Assembly (NCBI GenBank): GCA_002450335.1
Contig: DJZB01000064.1
Coordinates: 1-10,590 of the forward strand
Length of the DNA: 10,590 nucleotides
Source: Rhodobiaceae bacterium UBA6963
GTDB taxonomy: Bacteria > Pseudomonadota > Alphaproteobacteria > RS24
Reading direction: 5' to 3'
In this document: positions 1-7,023 of the stretch, piece by piece
How positions within the stretch are numbered: position 1 is the stretch's first letter
How the letters are laid out: each line of letters begins with the position of its first letter
Program-made: the position numbers and the translations under genes
The notes under the pieces: model-generated
Seen by the model: only the letters and a program-made list of their open reading frames with translations
Told to the model about the DNA's origin: nothing
Database searches by the model: none

Positions 1-1
1 G

Positions 2-913
2 TACTTCCAGATGGTATTTGTTGCAACTGCTGCATCTATTGTCTCAGGAACTGTCGCCGAGCGCATCAAACTATGGCCATTCCTTGGTTTTGTTGTTCTG
101 CTCACAGCGTTTATTTATCCAATTCAGGCATCTTGGGTCTGGGGTGGCGGCTGGTTGTCAGCTGCAGGCTTCTCAGATTTTGCCGGCTCCACACTCGTTC
201 ACTCCGTGGGCGGTTGGGCAGCTCTCGTAGGGGCTATTTTGCTTGGTGCACGCGCCGGCAAATATGGTGCGGACGGATCTGTGACCCCAATTCCTGGCTC
301 ATCCATGCCGCTCGCGACATTGGGCACATTTATTCTGTGGCTCGGTTGGTTCGGGTTTAATGGCGGTTCACAACTCGCCCTCGGTTCAGGTATTGATGCA
401 GCAGCCGTTGCCAACATCTTCATTAACACGAATATGGCAGCCGCAGCAGGTGTTGTTGCAGCCATGATCGCAACACAACTTCTCTATGGTAAAGTTGACC
501 TCACAATGGCTCTTAACGGCGCTATCGGTGGTCTGGTTTCCATTACGGCCGAACCTCTGGCACCATCGATAGATCAGGCCCTATTCATTGGCGCAATTGG
601 CGGCATCCTCGTCGTCCTCGCTGTTCCATTGCTGGACAAACTTAAAATTGACGATGTTGTCGGTGCTATTCCGGCGCATTTGGTTTGTGGCATCTGGGGC
701 ACGATGATTGTGCCATTGAGCAATACGGGTACAGCTTATGGCACTCAATTCCTTGGCGTGGTTTCCATCGGAATCTTCGCGATTATTGCAAGTGGCATTG
801 GTTGGATGCTCCTCAAACTTACTGTCGGTATTCGCGTCAGTGAAGAAGATGAGCTAACCGGGTTGGATAAATCTGAGCTAGGCATTGAAGCCTACCCAGA
901 ATTTACCCGCTAA
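2..913 (+). CDS. amt: Ammonium transporter Amt, C-terminal part (5' end outside window)
   Basis: This is the last 303 residues of an Amt/MEP/Rh-family ammonium channel of the inner membrane, which conducts NH3/NH4+ into the cell. The reading frame is open to the left edge of the window, so the start and roughly the first quarter to third of the protein are missing. Visible family marks are the early FQMVFVATAA helix and the SGTVAER segment (fragment residues about 3-21). The first pore histidine lies in VHSVGG (about H67), LGWFGFNGGS at 114-123 and the NTNMAAAAG helix at 142-150 follow, and the second pore histidine is in PAHLVCGIWG (about H226). The cytoplasmic tail ends GLDKSELGIEAYPEF, a variant of the conserved tail that contacts GlnK/PII regulators. 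About eight hydrophobic helices remain. A glnK gene often lies upstream of amt, but that side is not visible. The frame is intact and ends at a TAA followed by a strong terminator. Confidence 0.95.
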   Translation, partial: YFQMVFVATAASIVSGTVAERIKLWPFLGFVVLLTAFIYPIQASWVWGGGWLSAAGFSDFAGSTLVHSVGGWAALVGAILLGARAGKYGADGSVTPIPGSSMPLATLGTFILWLGWFGFNGGSQLALGSGIDAAAVANIFINTNMAAAAGVVAAMIATQLLYGKVDLTMALNGAIGGLVSITAEPLAPSIDQALFIGAIGGILVVLAVPLLDKLKIDDVVGAIPAHLVCGIWGTMIVPLSNTGTAYGTQFLGVVSIGIFAIIASGIGWMLLKLTVGIRVSEEDELTGLDKSELGIEAYPEFTR

Positions 914-929
914 GTTCTACCCAAAAACG

Positions 930-951
930 ACAGGTCCACCTTCCTACCTGT
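930..951 (+). other. Small hairpin after the amt stop codon
   Basis: ACAGGT (930-935) and ACCTGT (946-951) form a perfect 6-bp inverted repeat with a 10-nt loop, starting 16 nt after the amt stop codon and just before the large terminator hairpin. It has no T-run of its own. It may help protect or fold the 3' end of the amt transcript, but a repeat of this size can arise by chance. Confidence 0.3.
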
Positions 952-958
952 TAAGTTT

Positions 959-990
959 AACCCCGGGGGCAATGCTCCCGGGGTTTTTAT
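959..990 (+). terminator. Rho-independent terminator of amt
   Basis: A strong GC-rich hairpin has arms AACCCCGGGGGC (959-970) and GCTCCCGGGGTT (974-985). They pair over 12 positions, including one G-U pair, around a 3-nt loop (AAT). A T-rich tail, TTTTTATTTATT, starts within the last arm at 984. It lies 45 nt after the amt stop codon and directly before the speA promoter region, so it should isolate the polyamine operon from amt read-through. The stem is nearly symmetrical, but there is no gene on the minus strand here that would use it. Confidence 0.93.
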
Positions 991-996
991 TTATTG

Positions 997-1023
997 TTGA
1001 CCTTATCCTCACAAAGATTTAAG
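997..1023 (+). promoter_or_regulatory. Possible sigma70-type promoter of the polyamine operon
   Basis: TTGACC (997-1002) is a good match to a -35 box. The best -10 candidate is TTTAAG (1018-1023), a 4/6 match at a short 15-nt spacing, so the -10 half is weak. Its position, between the amt terminator and the speA ribosome binding site, is where a promoter for speA must lie if the operon is transcribed on its own. No operator or riboswitch-like structure is evident in this short leader. Confidence 0.3.
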
Positions 1024-1039
1024 CGAAAACATGTTTATG

Positions 1040-1046
1040 AGGAGGG
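1040..1046 (+). promoter_or_regulatory. Ribosome binding site that fixes the speA start
   Basis: AGGAGGG ends 4 nt before the ATG at 1051 and is an almost ideal Shine-Dalgarno sequence. It decides the start against the in-frame TTG at 994, which sits only a few bases past the terminator T-tract, would overlap the candidate promoter, and has no comparable site. Confidence 0.85.
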
Positions 1047-1050
1047 CGTT

Positions 1051-2988
1051 ATGTCTGCTGGCATCTCTATTTCTGAATATTTCGATAAAGACCGACTAAC
1101 CGAGGATATTTACGGCATCTCCCGCTGGGGCGATGGCCTTATCACGGTTCTTGAAAACGGTCATATCGGCCTGTGTCAGCCAGATAATCCGAACAGTCCA
1201 CCAACCGACTTAACCGAAATTATCAAGAATCTCGACCAACGCGGCATAACTGCGCCTGTTTTGTTACGTGTCACAAATTTTCTGAGAAGCCGCATAGACC
1301 AGATTAATGTTTCTTTCAACGCGGCGATTGATGAACTGGCCTATAAAGGTAAATATCGCGGCGTATTTCCGGTCAAAGTGAACCAGCAAGCCCCTGTCGT
1401 TGACAGGATTGTTGAATTTGGAAGGTCGTATGATTTTGGTCTGGAGGTTGGTTCTAAAGCAGAGCTTTTGATTGCGTTGTCGCATAATCTCTCAAAAGAA
1501 GCGGCAATTATCTGTAACGGCATCAAGGATAGCGAATTTGTCAGACTTGCGCTCATGGCGCAAAAGCTGGGCTATAATTGTTTTCTGGTGCTTGAAAGCC
1601 CGCGCGAATTGGATCTTGTGCTTGATGTTGCACAAGAAACAGGCATTACGCCACAACTCGGCATTCGTGTGAAACTGACTTACACTGTCAGCGGTAACTG
1701 GTCTAAATCCAGCGGAGATCGCAGCACCTTCGGTTTAAGTATTCCTCAGGTCATGGATGTTGTTGAAAAACTCCGCCAGCACGACGCGCTGGATTGGCTG
1801 GTTCTCCAGCACTCTCATCTGGGCAGTCAGGTACCAAATATTATTGAAATCCGTCACGCCACACAGGAAGCGGCGCGGTTTTTTGTTGAGCTACGACGCG
1901 AGGGTGCGCCACTGACGCATCTGGATCTTGGCGGCGGTCTTGGTGTTGATTATACAGGCGAACATGTCGCCTCTGCAAATTCGGTAAATTATTCACTTAA
2001 TGAATATTGCCTGAATATTATTGAGACCGTGAAAGATATGATGGATGCACATGACCTGCCGCATCCGGTGATTGTGACGGAAAGCGGGCGCGCCTGTGTT
2101 GCCCAATCTTCAATGTTATTATTCAACGTGCTTGAGGCAACCCATTTTGACAGCACACAAAAAGTTGATGCCGCAGATGATGACCATCCACTCCTCACCA
2201 AAATGCTGGAGATTGAAACTTATCTGTCACATGAAAGATTACAAGAATGCTGGAACGATTTGCAATATTACCGCGATGAAGTGCGCAGTCTTTTCCAAAG
2301 CAATCAAGTCAACCTTGCCATGACCGCAAAGTCCGAACGCACATATTTATATTTGATGAACAGAATTAAAAACCTGCTTCTGCCGGCCCATCAATGCGAC
2401 ACAACCAGCATTGGTGAAGACATGATTGATGCGCTGGAACAGGCCGCAGATATATTCCATTGCAATTTCTCCCTTTTTCAGAGCTTGCCGGATATCTGGG
2501 CGATTGATCAAATTCACCCGATTGCGCCGTTACAAAGGCTAAATGAAAGACCTCAGAGAGAGGCTGTTTTGAGTGATATTACCTGCGACAGTGACGGCAA
2601 AATTGACCAATTTGTGCTTGAAAAAGGAGTGTCCAACACCCTTCCGGTACATGACCTTATGGAAGGTGAAGAATATTATCTGGGCGTATTTTTTGTCGGT
2701 GCTTATCAGGAAACATTGGGTGATTTGCACAATCTGTTTGGTGACACAAATGTTGTGACCATTGAATTAAACCCGGATGGAAGTTTTGATATGATGCACG
2801 AACAAGAGGGCGATACGGTCTCTGAAGTATTGAGTTATGTCGAATATGACCCCCGTCGTATGGTCGACACTTTCAAAGTGATCGTTGAAAATGCCGTCCG
2901 AGCCGGGCGTGTCAGCGCGGCTGAAAGGAAGGAAATGATTTCCACTTTCAAAGACAGCATTCAAGGCTACACCTATTTTGAGCATTAA
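1051..2988 (+). CDS. speA: Biosynthetic arginine decarboxylase SpeA
   Basis: Decarboxylates L-arginine to agmatine using pyridoxal phosphate (EC 4.1.1.19), the entry step of the polyamine route encoded here. It has 645 residues from the ATG with the AGGAGGG site, close to the roughly 630-660 usual for the SpeA family. The N-terminal part (IYGISRWGDG, about 20-29) is the typical SpeA opening. The PLP-binding lysine is in FPVKVNQ (about K109). HSHLGSQ (254-260), the glycine loop GGGLGVDY (294-301) and ESGRA (344-348) belong to the fold-III alanine-racemase-like barrel. A helical insert follows. CDSDG (512-516) carries the active-site cysteine of the C-terminal beta domain, and GAYQE and HNLFGDTN follow it. 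It ends GYTYFEH as in E. coli SpeA. No signal peptide, so cytoplasmic. It is the first gene of a tight operon, with 14 nt to the next gene. No truncation or frameshift seen. Confidence 0.96.
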   Translation: MSAGISISEYFDKDRLTEDIYGISRWGDGLITVLENGHIGLCQPDNPNSPPTDLTEIIKNLDQRGITAPVLLRVTNFLRSRIDQINVSFNAAIDELAYKGKYRGVFPVKVNQQAPVVDRIVEFGRSYDFGLEVGSKAELLIALSHNLSKEAAIICNGIKDSEFVRLALMAQKLGYNCFLVLESPRELDLVLDVAQETGITPQLGIRVKLTYTVSGNWSKSSGDRSTFGLSIPQVMDVVEKLRQHDALDWLVLQHSHLGSQVPNIIEIRHATQEAARFFVELRREGAPLTHLDLGGGLGVDYTGEHVASANSVNYSLNEYCLNIIETVKDMMDAHDLPHPVIVTESGRACVAQSSMLLFNVLEATHFDSTQKVDAADDDHPLLTKMLEIETYLSHERLQECWNDLQYYRDEVRSLFQSNQVNLAMTAKSERTYLYLMNRIKNLLLPAHQCDTTSIGEDMIDALEQAADIFHCNFSLFQSLPDIWAIDQIHPIAPLQRLNERPQREAVLSDITCDSDGKIDQFVLEKGVSNTLPVHDLMEGEEYYLGVFFVGAYQETLGDLHNLFGDTNVVTIELNPDGSFDMMHEQEGDTVSEVLSYVEYDPRRMVDTFKVIVENAVRAGRVSAAERKEMISTFKDSIQGYTYFEH

Positions 2989-2991
2989 ATC

Positions 2992-2998
2992 AGGAGGG
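2992..2998 (+). promoter_or_regulatory. Ribosome binding site of the carboxyspermidine dehydrogenase gene
   Basis: AGGAGGG lies 4 nt before the ATG at 3003, within the 14-nt gap after the speA stop codon. It repeats the strong site used by speA, suggesting that these two genes are translated efficiently in their own right, unlike the next gene in the operon. Confidence 0.85.
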
Positions 2999-3002
2999 CA
3001 AA

Positions 3003-4208
3003 ATGTCTAAGGTTCTCGTTATCGGTGCGGGTGGTGTCGGCTCTGTTGCCGTCCATAAAATGGCAATGTGGCCGGATATGTTTTCTGAAATAACCCTTGC
3101 CAGCCGCCGTGTCTCCAAATGCGACGCGATTGCCGCCAGTGTAAAAAACCGCACCGGCGTTACCATCGCAACGGCTGAACTTGATGCTGACGATATTGAG
3201 GCAACAACACGGCTTATCGAAAAGTCTGATGCTTCTCTCGTGGTTAATCTGGCACTGCCCTATCAGGATTTAAATATAATGGAAGCCTGCCTCATTGCCG
3301 GTGCCAATTATTTGGATACAGCAAATTATGAGCCCCTGGATGAGGCAAAATTTGAATATCATTGGCAATGGGCCTATCAGGAAAAGTTTGAAAAAGCCGG
3401 TCTGACAGCACTTTTAGGTTCTGGCTTTGACCCCGGAGTGACAAATGTATTCACCGCCTATATCGCCAAGCATCACATGGATAATATGCAGACACTCGAT
3501 ATTCTTGATTGCAATGGGGGTGATCATGGTCAGCCTTTTGCAACTAATTTTAATCCGGAAATTAATATCCGCGAAGTGACTGCCCCTGCACGGCACTGGC
3601 AAAATGGTGCATGGGTCGAGACACCTGCTCTAAGCCATAAGCAGCGTTTTGATTTTCCCCAAGTCGGGGCGCGCAACATGTATCTGATGTATCACGAGGA
3701 ACTTGAGTCCCTCTCCAAGCATTTCCCAGAACTGACCCGTGCCCGTTTTTGGATGACCTTCGGTGACGCTTATCTCACACATCTTAATGTACTGGAGAAT
3801 ATCGGCATGACCTCGATTGAACCAATATTATATGAAGGCCAAGAAATTGTTCCACTTCAGTTTTTAAAGGCTGTTCTGCCGGAGCCTTCAGGGCTGGGAG
3901 AAACAACTAAAGGCAAAACCTGTATTGGAAACATTGTCAGTGGCACTCATGAGGGCAAACCGAAAACCGTTTATCTCTATAATGTCTGCGACCATGAAGA
4001 TTGCTTTGCAGAAGTCGGCAGTCAGGCTGTAAGTTACACAACAGGCGTGCCGGCAATGATCGGGGCATCGCTAATATTGGATAAAAGTTGGCGTAAACCG
4101 GGGGTCTGGAATATGGAACAGTTTGACCCCGACCCGTTTATGGACAGACTTAATCTTTATGGGTTGCCCTGGCATGTCACTGAATTGTCTGCTGCTTTAG
4201 ATTTTTAA
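3003..4208 (+). CDS. Carboxyspermidine (carboxynorspermidine) dehydrogenase/synthase, saccharopine dehydrogenase family
   Basis: Reductively condenses L-aspartate beta-semialdehyde with a diamine, using NADPH. With putrescine the product is carboxyspermidine; with 1,3-diaminopropane it is carboxynorspermidine. The 401-residue protein starts with a Rossmann nucleotide-binding loop, GAGGVGSV (8-15), followed by the basic SRR (34-36), consistent with NADP preference. LGSGFDPGVTNVF (138-150) and the C-terminal segment around PWHVTEL are typical of this saccharopine-dehydrogenase-like family. It lies between arginine decarboxylase and the matching decarboxylase gene, which separates it from true lysine-pathway saccharopine dehydrogenases. 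No diaminobutyrate aminotransferase or decarboxylase, needed for diaminopropane, is present here, while agmatinase (putrescine supply) is, so carboxyspermidine is the likely product. Cytoplasmic, with no membrane segment. The family call is firm; the choice of substrate is inference from context. Confidence 0.93.
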   Translation: MSKVLVIGAGGVGSVAVHKMAMWPDMFSEITLASRRVSKCDAIAASVKNRTGVTIATAELDADDIEATTRLIEKSDASLVVNLALPYQDLNIMEACLIAGANYLDTANYEPLDEAKFEYHWQWAYQEKFEKAGLTALLGSGFDPGVTNVFTAYIAKHHMDNMQTLDILDCNGGDHGQPFATNFNPEINIREVTAPARHWQNGAWVETPALSHKQRFDFPQVGARNMYLMYHEELESLSKHFPELTRARFWMTFGDAYLTHLNVLENIGMTSIEPILYEGQEIVPLQFLKAVLPEPSGLGETTKGKTCIGNIVSGTHEGKPKTVYLYNVCDHEDCFAEVGSQAVSYTTGVPAMIGASLILDKSWRKPGVWNMEQFDPDPFMDRLNLYGLPWHVTELSAALDF

Positions 4209-4210
4209 TC

Positions 4211-4225
4211 ATGTTGGGTTTCTAA
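4211..4225 (+). other. Four-codon mini-ORF between CASDH and nspC
   Basis: Two nucleotides after the CASDH stop codon (4206-4208) comes ATG TTG GGT TTC TAA. Its own stop codon lies two nucleotides before the ATG of nspC at 4228. The arrangement stop-ATG-stop-ATG could pass ribosomes along by termination and reinitiation, since nspC has no clear Shine-Dalgarno sequence. Nothing shows that the tetrapeptide itself has a function; it may be chance. Confidence 0.2.
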
Positions 4226-4227
4226 CC

Positions 4228-5391
4228 ATGCTCCCCACGCAATCATCAGGTGCCGGAAAGTTTAGCGATCTCGATTTATCGCGACTCCCCAGCCCGTGTT
4301 TTGTCATTGATGAAATCAAGCTGACCGAAAATTTGCAAATTCTTAAAGACATCGCCACAGCCACTGACGCAAAAATACTGCTGGCCTTAAAAGCTTTTTC
4401 CATGTGGTCGCTGGCGCCACTTATCAACGACTATCTGGCAGGATGTTGCGCGTCAGGTTTGTGGGAAGCCCAACTTGCCAAAAAATATTTTTCAGGCGAA
4501 CTGTCCAGCTTTGCGCCCGCCTTCAAGCCATCAGAAATAGAAGATATCGCTGCACTCTCCAGCCATTTGGTGTTTAACAATTTAAGTCAGCACGCCACCT
4601 TTGCAGATGTAGCCCTCAGACAGGGCACAGAGACCGGCTTGCGTATCAACCCGCAACATTCTGAGGGGCAGACGGCAAAATATGATCCGAGCATGACCGG
4701 TTCACGGCTCGGGCAACCGCTCGACCAACTCATGCAACTTGACCGTCCGGAGATAAATGGGTTGCATCTGCATAATTTATGCGAACAGGGTTTTGACCCA
4801 CTGGCGCGCACTGTTGCGGCTATAGAGCCTTATCTGTCAGCGCATAAGGGACGGTTTCAATGGCTCAATCTTGGTGGTGGACACATGCTGACACAACCGG
4901 ATTACAACACTGAGGCTCTTATCGCCTTATTGAAAAGACTAAGCTCTGACTATGCGGCACAGATTTATCTTGAGCCCGGCACAGCGATTGCGTTTGACGC
5001 GGGTATCCTTGTCGGCGAGGTGCTTGATGTGACGGATAATGATGGCCCAATTGCCATTTTGGATATTTCCGCGACCTGCCATATGCCAGATGTATTGGAG
5101 GCCCCTTATCGTCCGGCTATGCTCAATGAGGCGTCTGAAGACGGGGTAAATGTTACGCTGGGTGGGCCGAGTTGCCTCGCCGGTGATGTTATCGGTACCT
5201 ATACATTCCCTGACATGCCTGAGCGCGGGCAACGCCTCGCCTTTCTTGATCAAGCGCATTACTCAATGGTCAAAACAACCACCTTTAACGGCATGAGGAT
5301 GCCGTCCATTGCCATCTGGAATAGCCAGACGGATGCCCTTAAACTCGTCAGAGAATTTAATTTTAGTGATTTTGAAAGGCGCCTGTCATGA
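4228..5391 (+). CDS. nspC: Carboxyspermidine/carboxynorspermidine decarboxylase, NspC type
   Basis: Decarboxylates carboxyspermidine to spermidine (or carboxynorspermidine to norspermidine) with pyridoxal phosphate, the last step of the route. The 387-residue protein is a fold-III decarboxylase related to diaminopimelate decarboxylase. PSPCFVIDE opens the barrel (21-29), the PLP lysine is in LLALKAFSMW (K55), and HLHNLCE is at 180-186. The phosphate-binding GGGH lies at 216-219, EPGTA at 249-253, and GGPSCLAGD with the active-site cysteine (C316) at 312-320. DQAHYSMVK and FNGMRMPS close the protein. The family is usually about 370-390 residues. The start follows the previous gene by 19 nt and has no good Shine-Dalgarno site. 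It is kept because the protein aligns from about residue 20 and no nearer ATG or GTG start is apparent. The stop overlaps the speB start by 4 nt (ATGA), implying translational coupling. Spermidine as product is inferred from the neighbouring agmatinase. Confidence 0.94.
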   Translation: MLPTQSSGAGKFSDLDLSRLPSPCFVIDEIKLTENLQILKDIATATDAKILLALKAFSMWSLAPLINDYLAGCCASGLWEAQLAKKYFSGELSSFAPAFKPSEIEDIAALSSHLVFNNLSQHATFADVALRQGTETGLRINPQHSEGQTAKYDPSMTGSRLGQPLDQLMQLDRPEINGLHLHNLCEQGFDPLARTVAAIEPYLSAHKGRFQWLNLGGGHMLTQPDYNTEALIALLKRLSSDYAAQIYLEPGTAIAFDAGILVGEVLDVTDNDGPIAILDISATCHMPDVLEAPYRPAMLNEASEDGVNVTLGGPSCLAGDVIGTYTFPDMPERGQRLAFLDQAHYSMVKTTTFNGMRMPSIAIWNSQTDALKLVREFNFSDFERRLS

Positions 5392-6266
5392 CCCGGCAGT
5401 TTTTAGGCTCCGAACTCAGCGCTACCGAAAATCAACCGGCCGACGCTCTGTTCCAAATTATCCCCTGCGGTCTGGAGGCCACGGTATCTTACGGCACTGG
5501 CACCCGCAAAGGGCCGGAAGCTATTCTGAAGGCAAGCGACCAGTTGGAGCGCAATGTGCAGGGCTTTGAGCCATGCCAGCAAGGTATTTTCACGCATTCT
5601 GAGCTGGATTGCACGCAACCGATTGAACAGGTGATGCAAGACCTGCGCGACCTGACCGCCGACATCAGCGCAAAGGGGCATATTCCGGTAACACTTGGCG
5701 GCGAACATAGTGTGAGCTATGGCGCGGTAATGGGGGTCTTGGATGCGCTGCATCAAAAAGGTGAAAGCCTCGGCATTGTACAAATTGATGCTCATGCCGA
5801 TTTCCGCGTGGCTTATCAAGGTCATCATCATTCTCATGCCAGCGTGATGCATCTGCTGGCCGAAGCGGGACTGCCGATTGTCTCTCTCGGCGTTCGCGCA
5901 CTCAGCACGGAAGAAGAGCTTGCCCGCACCAAGCACGGGGTCATCGCTCATGACGGCCCGATGCTGGTTAGAAACAATATTAGCCAGATTGAGTTGCCGG
6001 ATGATTTTCCGGAAAATATTTATGTCACCTTTGATGTGGACGGTCTTGACCCGTCCGTCATTGCCGCAACAGGGACACCTGTGCCGGGCGGGCTAGGGTT
6101 TTATCAATCACTGGATTTGGTAGAAAGCACCCTGAAAGGGCGACGCTGTGTCGGCATTGATCTCACCGAACTTGCGCCCGTTGAAGGACTGACATCTAAT
6201 GATTTTACGGCGGCGCTTATTTGTTACACCCTCATGGCATTTGCTGCAAAAACGGCAACAAAATAA
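5388..6266 (+). CDS. speB: Agmatinase (ureohydrolase family)
   Basis: Hydrolyses agmatine to putrescine and urea (EC 3.5.3.11), linking SpeA to the carboxyspermidine steps. The 292 residues carry all six metal ligands of the binuclear-manganese ureohydrolase fold: H107 in LGGEHSVSYG, D134, H136 and D138 in DAHADFR, and D216 and D218 in FDVDGLDPS. TGTPVPGG (228-235) and DLTELAP complete the family signature. Between them HSHASVM (148-154) stands where E. coli SpeB has an HGT-type segment. This fits the other large agmatinase subfamily (SHA-x-x-M type) and is not arginase-like. The substrate is therefore inferred from the operon as much as from the motif; guanidinobutyrase-like activity is the main alternative. 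The start ATG overlaps the nspC stop, with a modest AAAGG eight nt upstream (5375-5379). It is the last gene of the operon and its stop is 44 bp from the convergent phoB stop, with no convincing terminator. Confidence 0.93.
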   Translation: MTRQFLGSELSATENQPADALFQIIPCGLEATVSYGTGTRKGPEAILKASDQLERNVQGFEPCQQGIFTHSELDCTQPIEQVMQDLRDLTADISAKGHIPVTLGGEHSVSYGAVMGVLDALHQKGESLGIVQIDAHADFRVAYQGHHHSHASVMHLLAEAGLPIVSLGVRALSTEEELARTKHGVIAHDGPMLVRNNISQIELPDDFPENIYVTFDVDGLDPSVIAATGTPVPGGLGFYQSLDLVESTLKGRRCVGIDLTELAPVEGLTSNDFTAALICYTLMAFAAKTATK

Positions 6267-6310
6267 ATGGCCACCCAAACACAGAACCACCAAATAGAGA
6301 CTAAAGAACC

Positions 6311-7015
6311 TTAATCTTTTTTGGTCAGCGCATAACCCGCGCCGCGCACGGTGCGTATCATATCCGGCCTATCCGGACCACCATCCGACCTTTTATTTAA
6401 GGCGCGGCGCAGACGGCTCATATGCACATCAACCGTCCGTTCCTCGACATAAACCCCATGCCCCCAGACCAAATCAAGTAGCTGATCGCGACTGAAAACG
6501 CGTTCAGGGCGTTCAATGAGTAAGCTCAGAAGCTTAAACTCACGCGCTCCAAGATGAATATCATCGCCGTTTCTCGTTACCCGCATGGTTTCGGGGTTCA
6601 ATTCCAAGCCTTGAAACTCCAGCGCATCTTGCAACAATGTCGGGCGTGAACGTCTCAGTAAAGCTTTGATACGCGATACCAATTCTCGTGGAGAAAATGG
6701 CTTAGTGATGTAATCATCCGCACCCGAATCCAGCCCCAGCGCACGGTCACCTTCCTCGCCCCGCGCACTGACCATAAGTATCGGTAACAGGCGCGTCTCT
6801 GGGCGACTGCGTAACTCATGGCAAACATCAATGCCTGAGGCTTCAGGTATCATCCAATCAAGGACGATCAAATCCGGCTTTACTTCTTCAATAATGATAA
6901 GGGCATCTTTACCATTATCAGCAAGCAAAATATCATAGCCTGCCTTTTCAATATTATATCTCAATAATTGTTGTTGTGCAGGCTCATCATCGACTATAAG
7001 GATTTTGGCTGACAT
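6311..7015 (-). CDS. phoB: Phosphate regulon response regulator PhoB
   Basis: An OmpR/PhoB-type two-component regulator that, once phosphorylated, binds Pho boxes and activates phosphate-starvation genes. The 234 residues (E. coli PhoB has 229) show a receiver domain with acidic pocket D9/D10 in LIVDDEP, phospho-acceptor D53 in VLDWMIPEASG, S83 in MVSAR and K105 in DDYITKPFSP. A winged-helix DNA-binding domain follows, with REFKLLSLL, FSRDQLLDLVWG, the recognition helix region RTVDVHMSRLRRAL and the C-terminal hairpin IRTVRGAGYAL. The RGEEGDRALGLDSGADDYITKPFSP stretch is close to PhoB specifically, and the position just behind phoU settles the assignment. The gene begins 8 nt after phoU with a plausible AGGTAGAG site, so it should be co-transcribed with the pst genes and be under its own control. 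The partner kinase gene phoR is not in the window. Confidence 0.96.
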   Translation of the reverse strand: MSAKILIVDDEPAQQQLLRYNIEKAGYDILLADNGKDALIIIEEVKPDLIVLDWMIPEASGIDVCHELRSRPETRLLPILMVSARGEEGDRALGLDSGADDYITKPFSPRELVSRIKALLRRSRPTLLQDALEFQGLELNPETMRVTRNGDDIHLGAREFKLLSLLIERPERVFSRDQLLDLVWGHGVYVEERTVDVHMSRLRRALNKRSDGGPDRPDMIRTVRGAGYALTKKD

Positions 7016-7023
7016 TTCTCTAC

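Noticed and set aside
994..1050. N-terminal extension of SpeA from an in-frame TTG.
   Set aside because: It begins just past the terminator T-tract, has no ribosome binding site, and the ATG at 1051 has a near-perfect one.
5288..5305. Perfect 7-bp inverted repeat ACGGCAT/ATGCCGT with a GAGG loop in the 3' part of nspC.
   Set aside because: It encodes the conserved NGMRMPS motif of the family, no T-run follows, and a 7-bp dyad is expected by chance in 10 kb.
5403..5951. Open frame of 182 codons on the minus strand, antisense to speB.
   Set aside because: It lies wholly inside a clear agmatinase gene, resembles no family I know, and its composition (rich in Arg, His, Ala, Gln) is what a shadow of a coding frame gives.
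6303..6322. Weak hairpin AAAGA/TCTTT followed by T residues as a terminator for speB.
   Set aside because: The stem is only 5 bp with one G-C pair and a 7-nt loop; too weak to list as a terminator.
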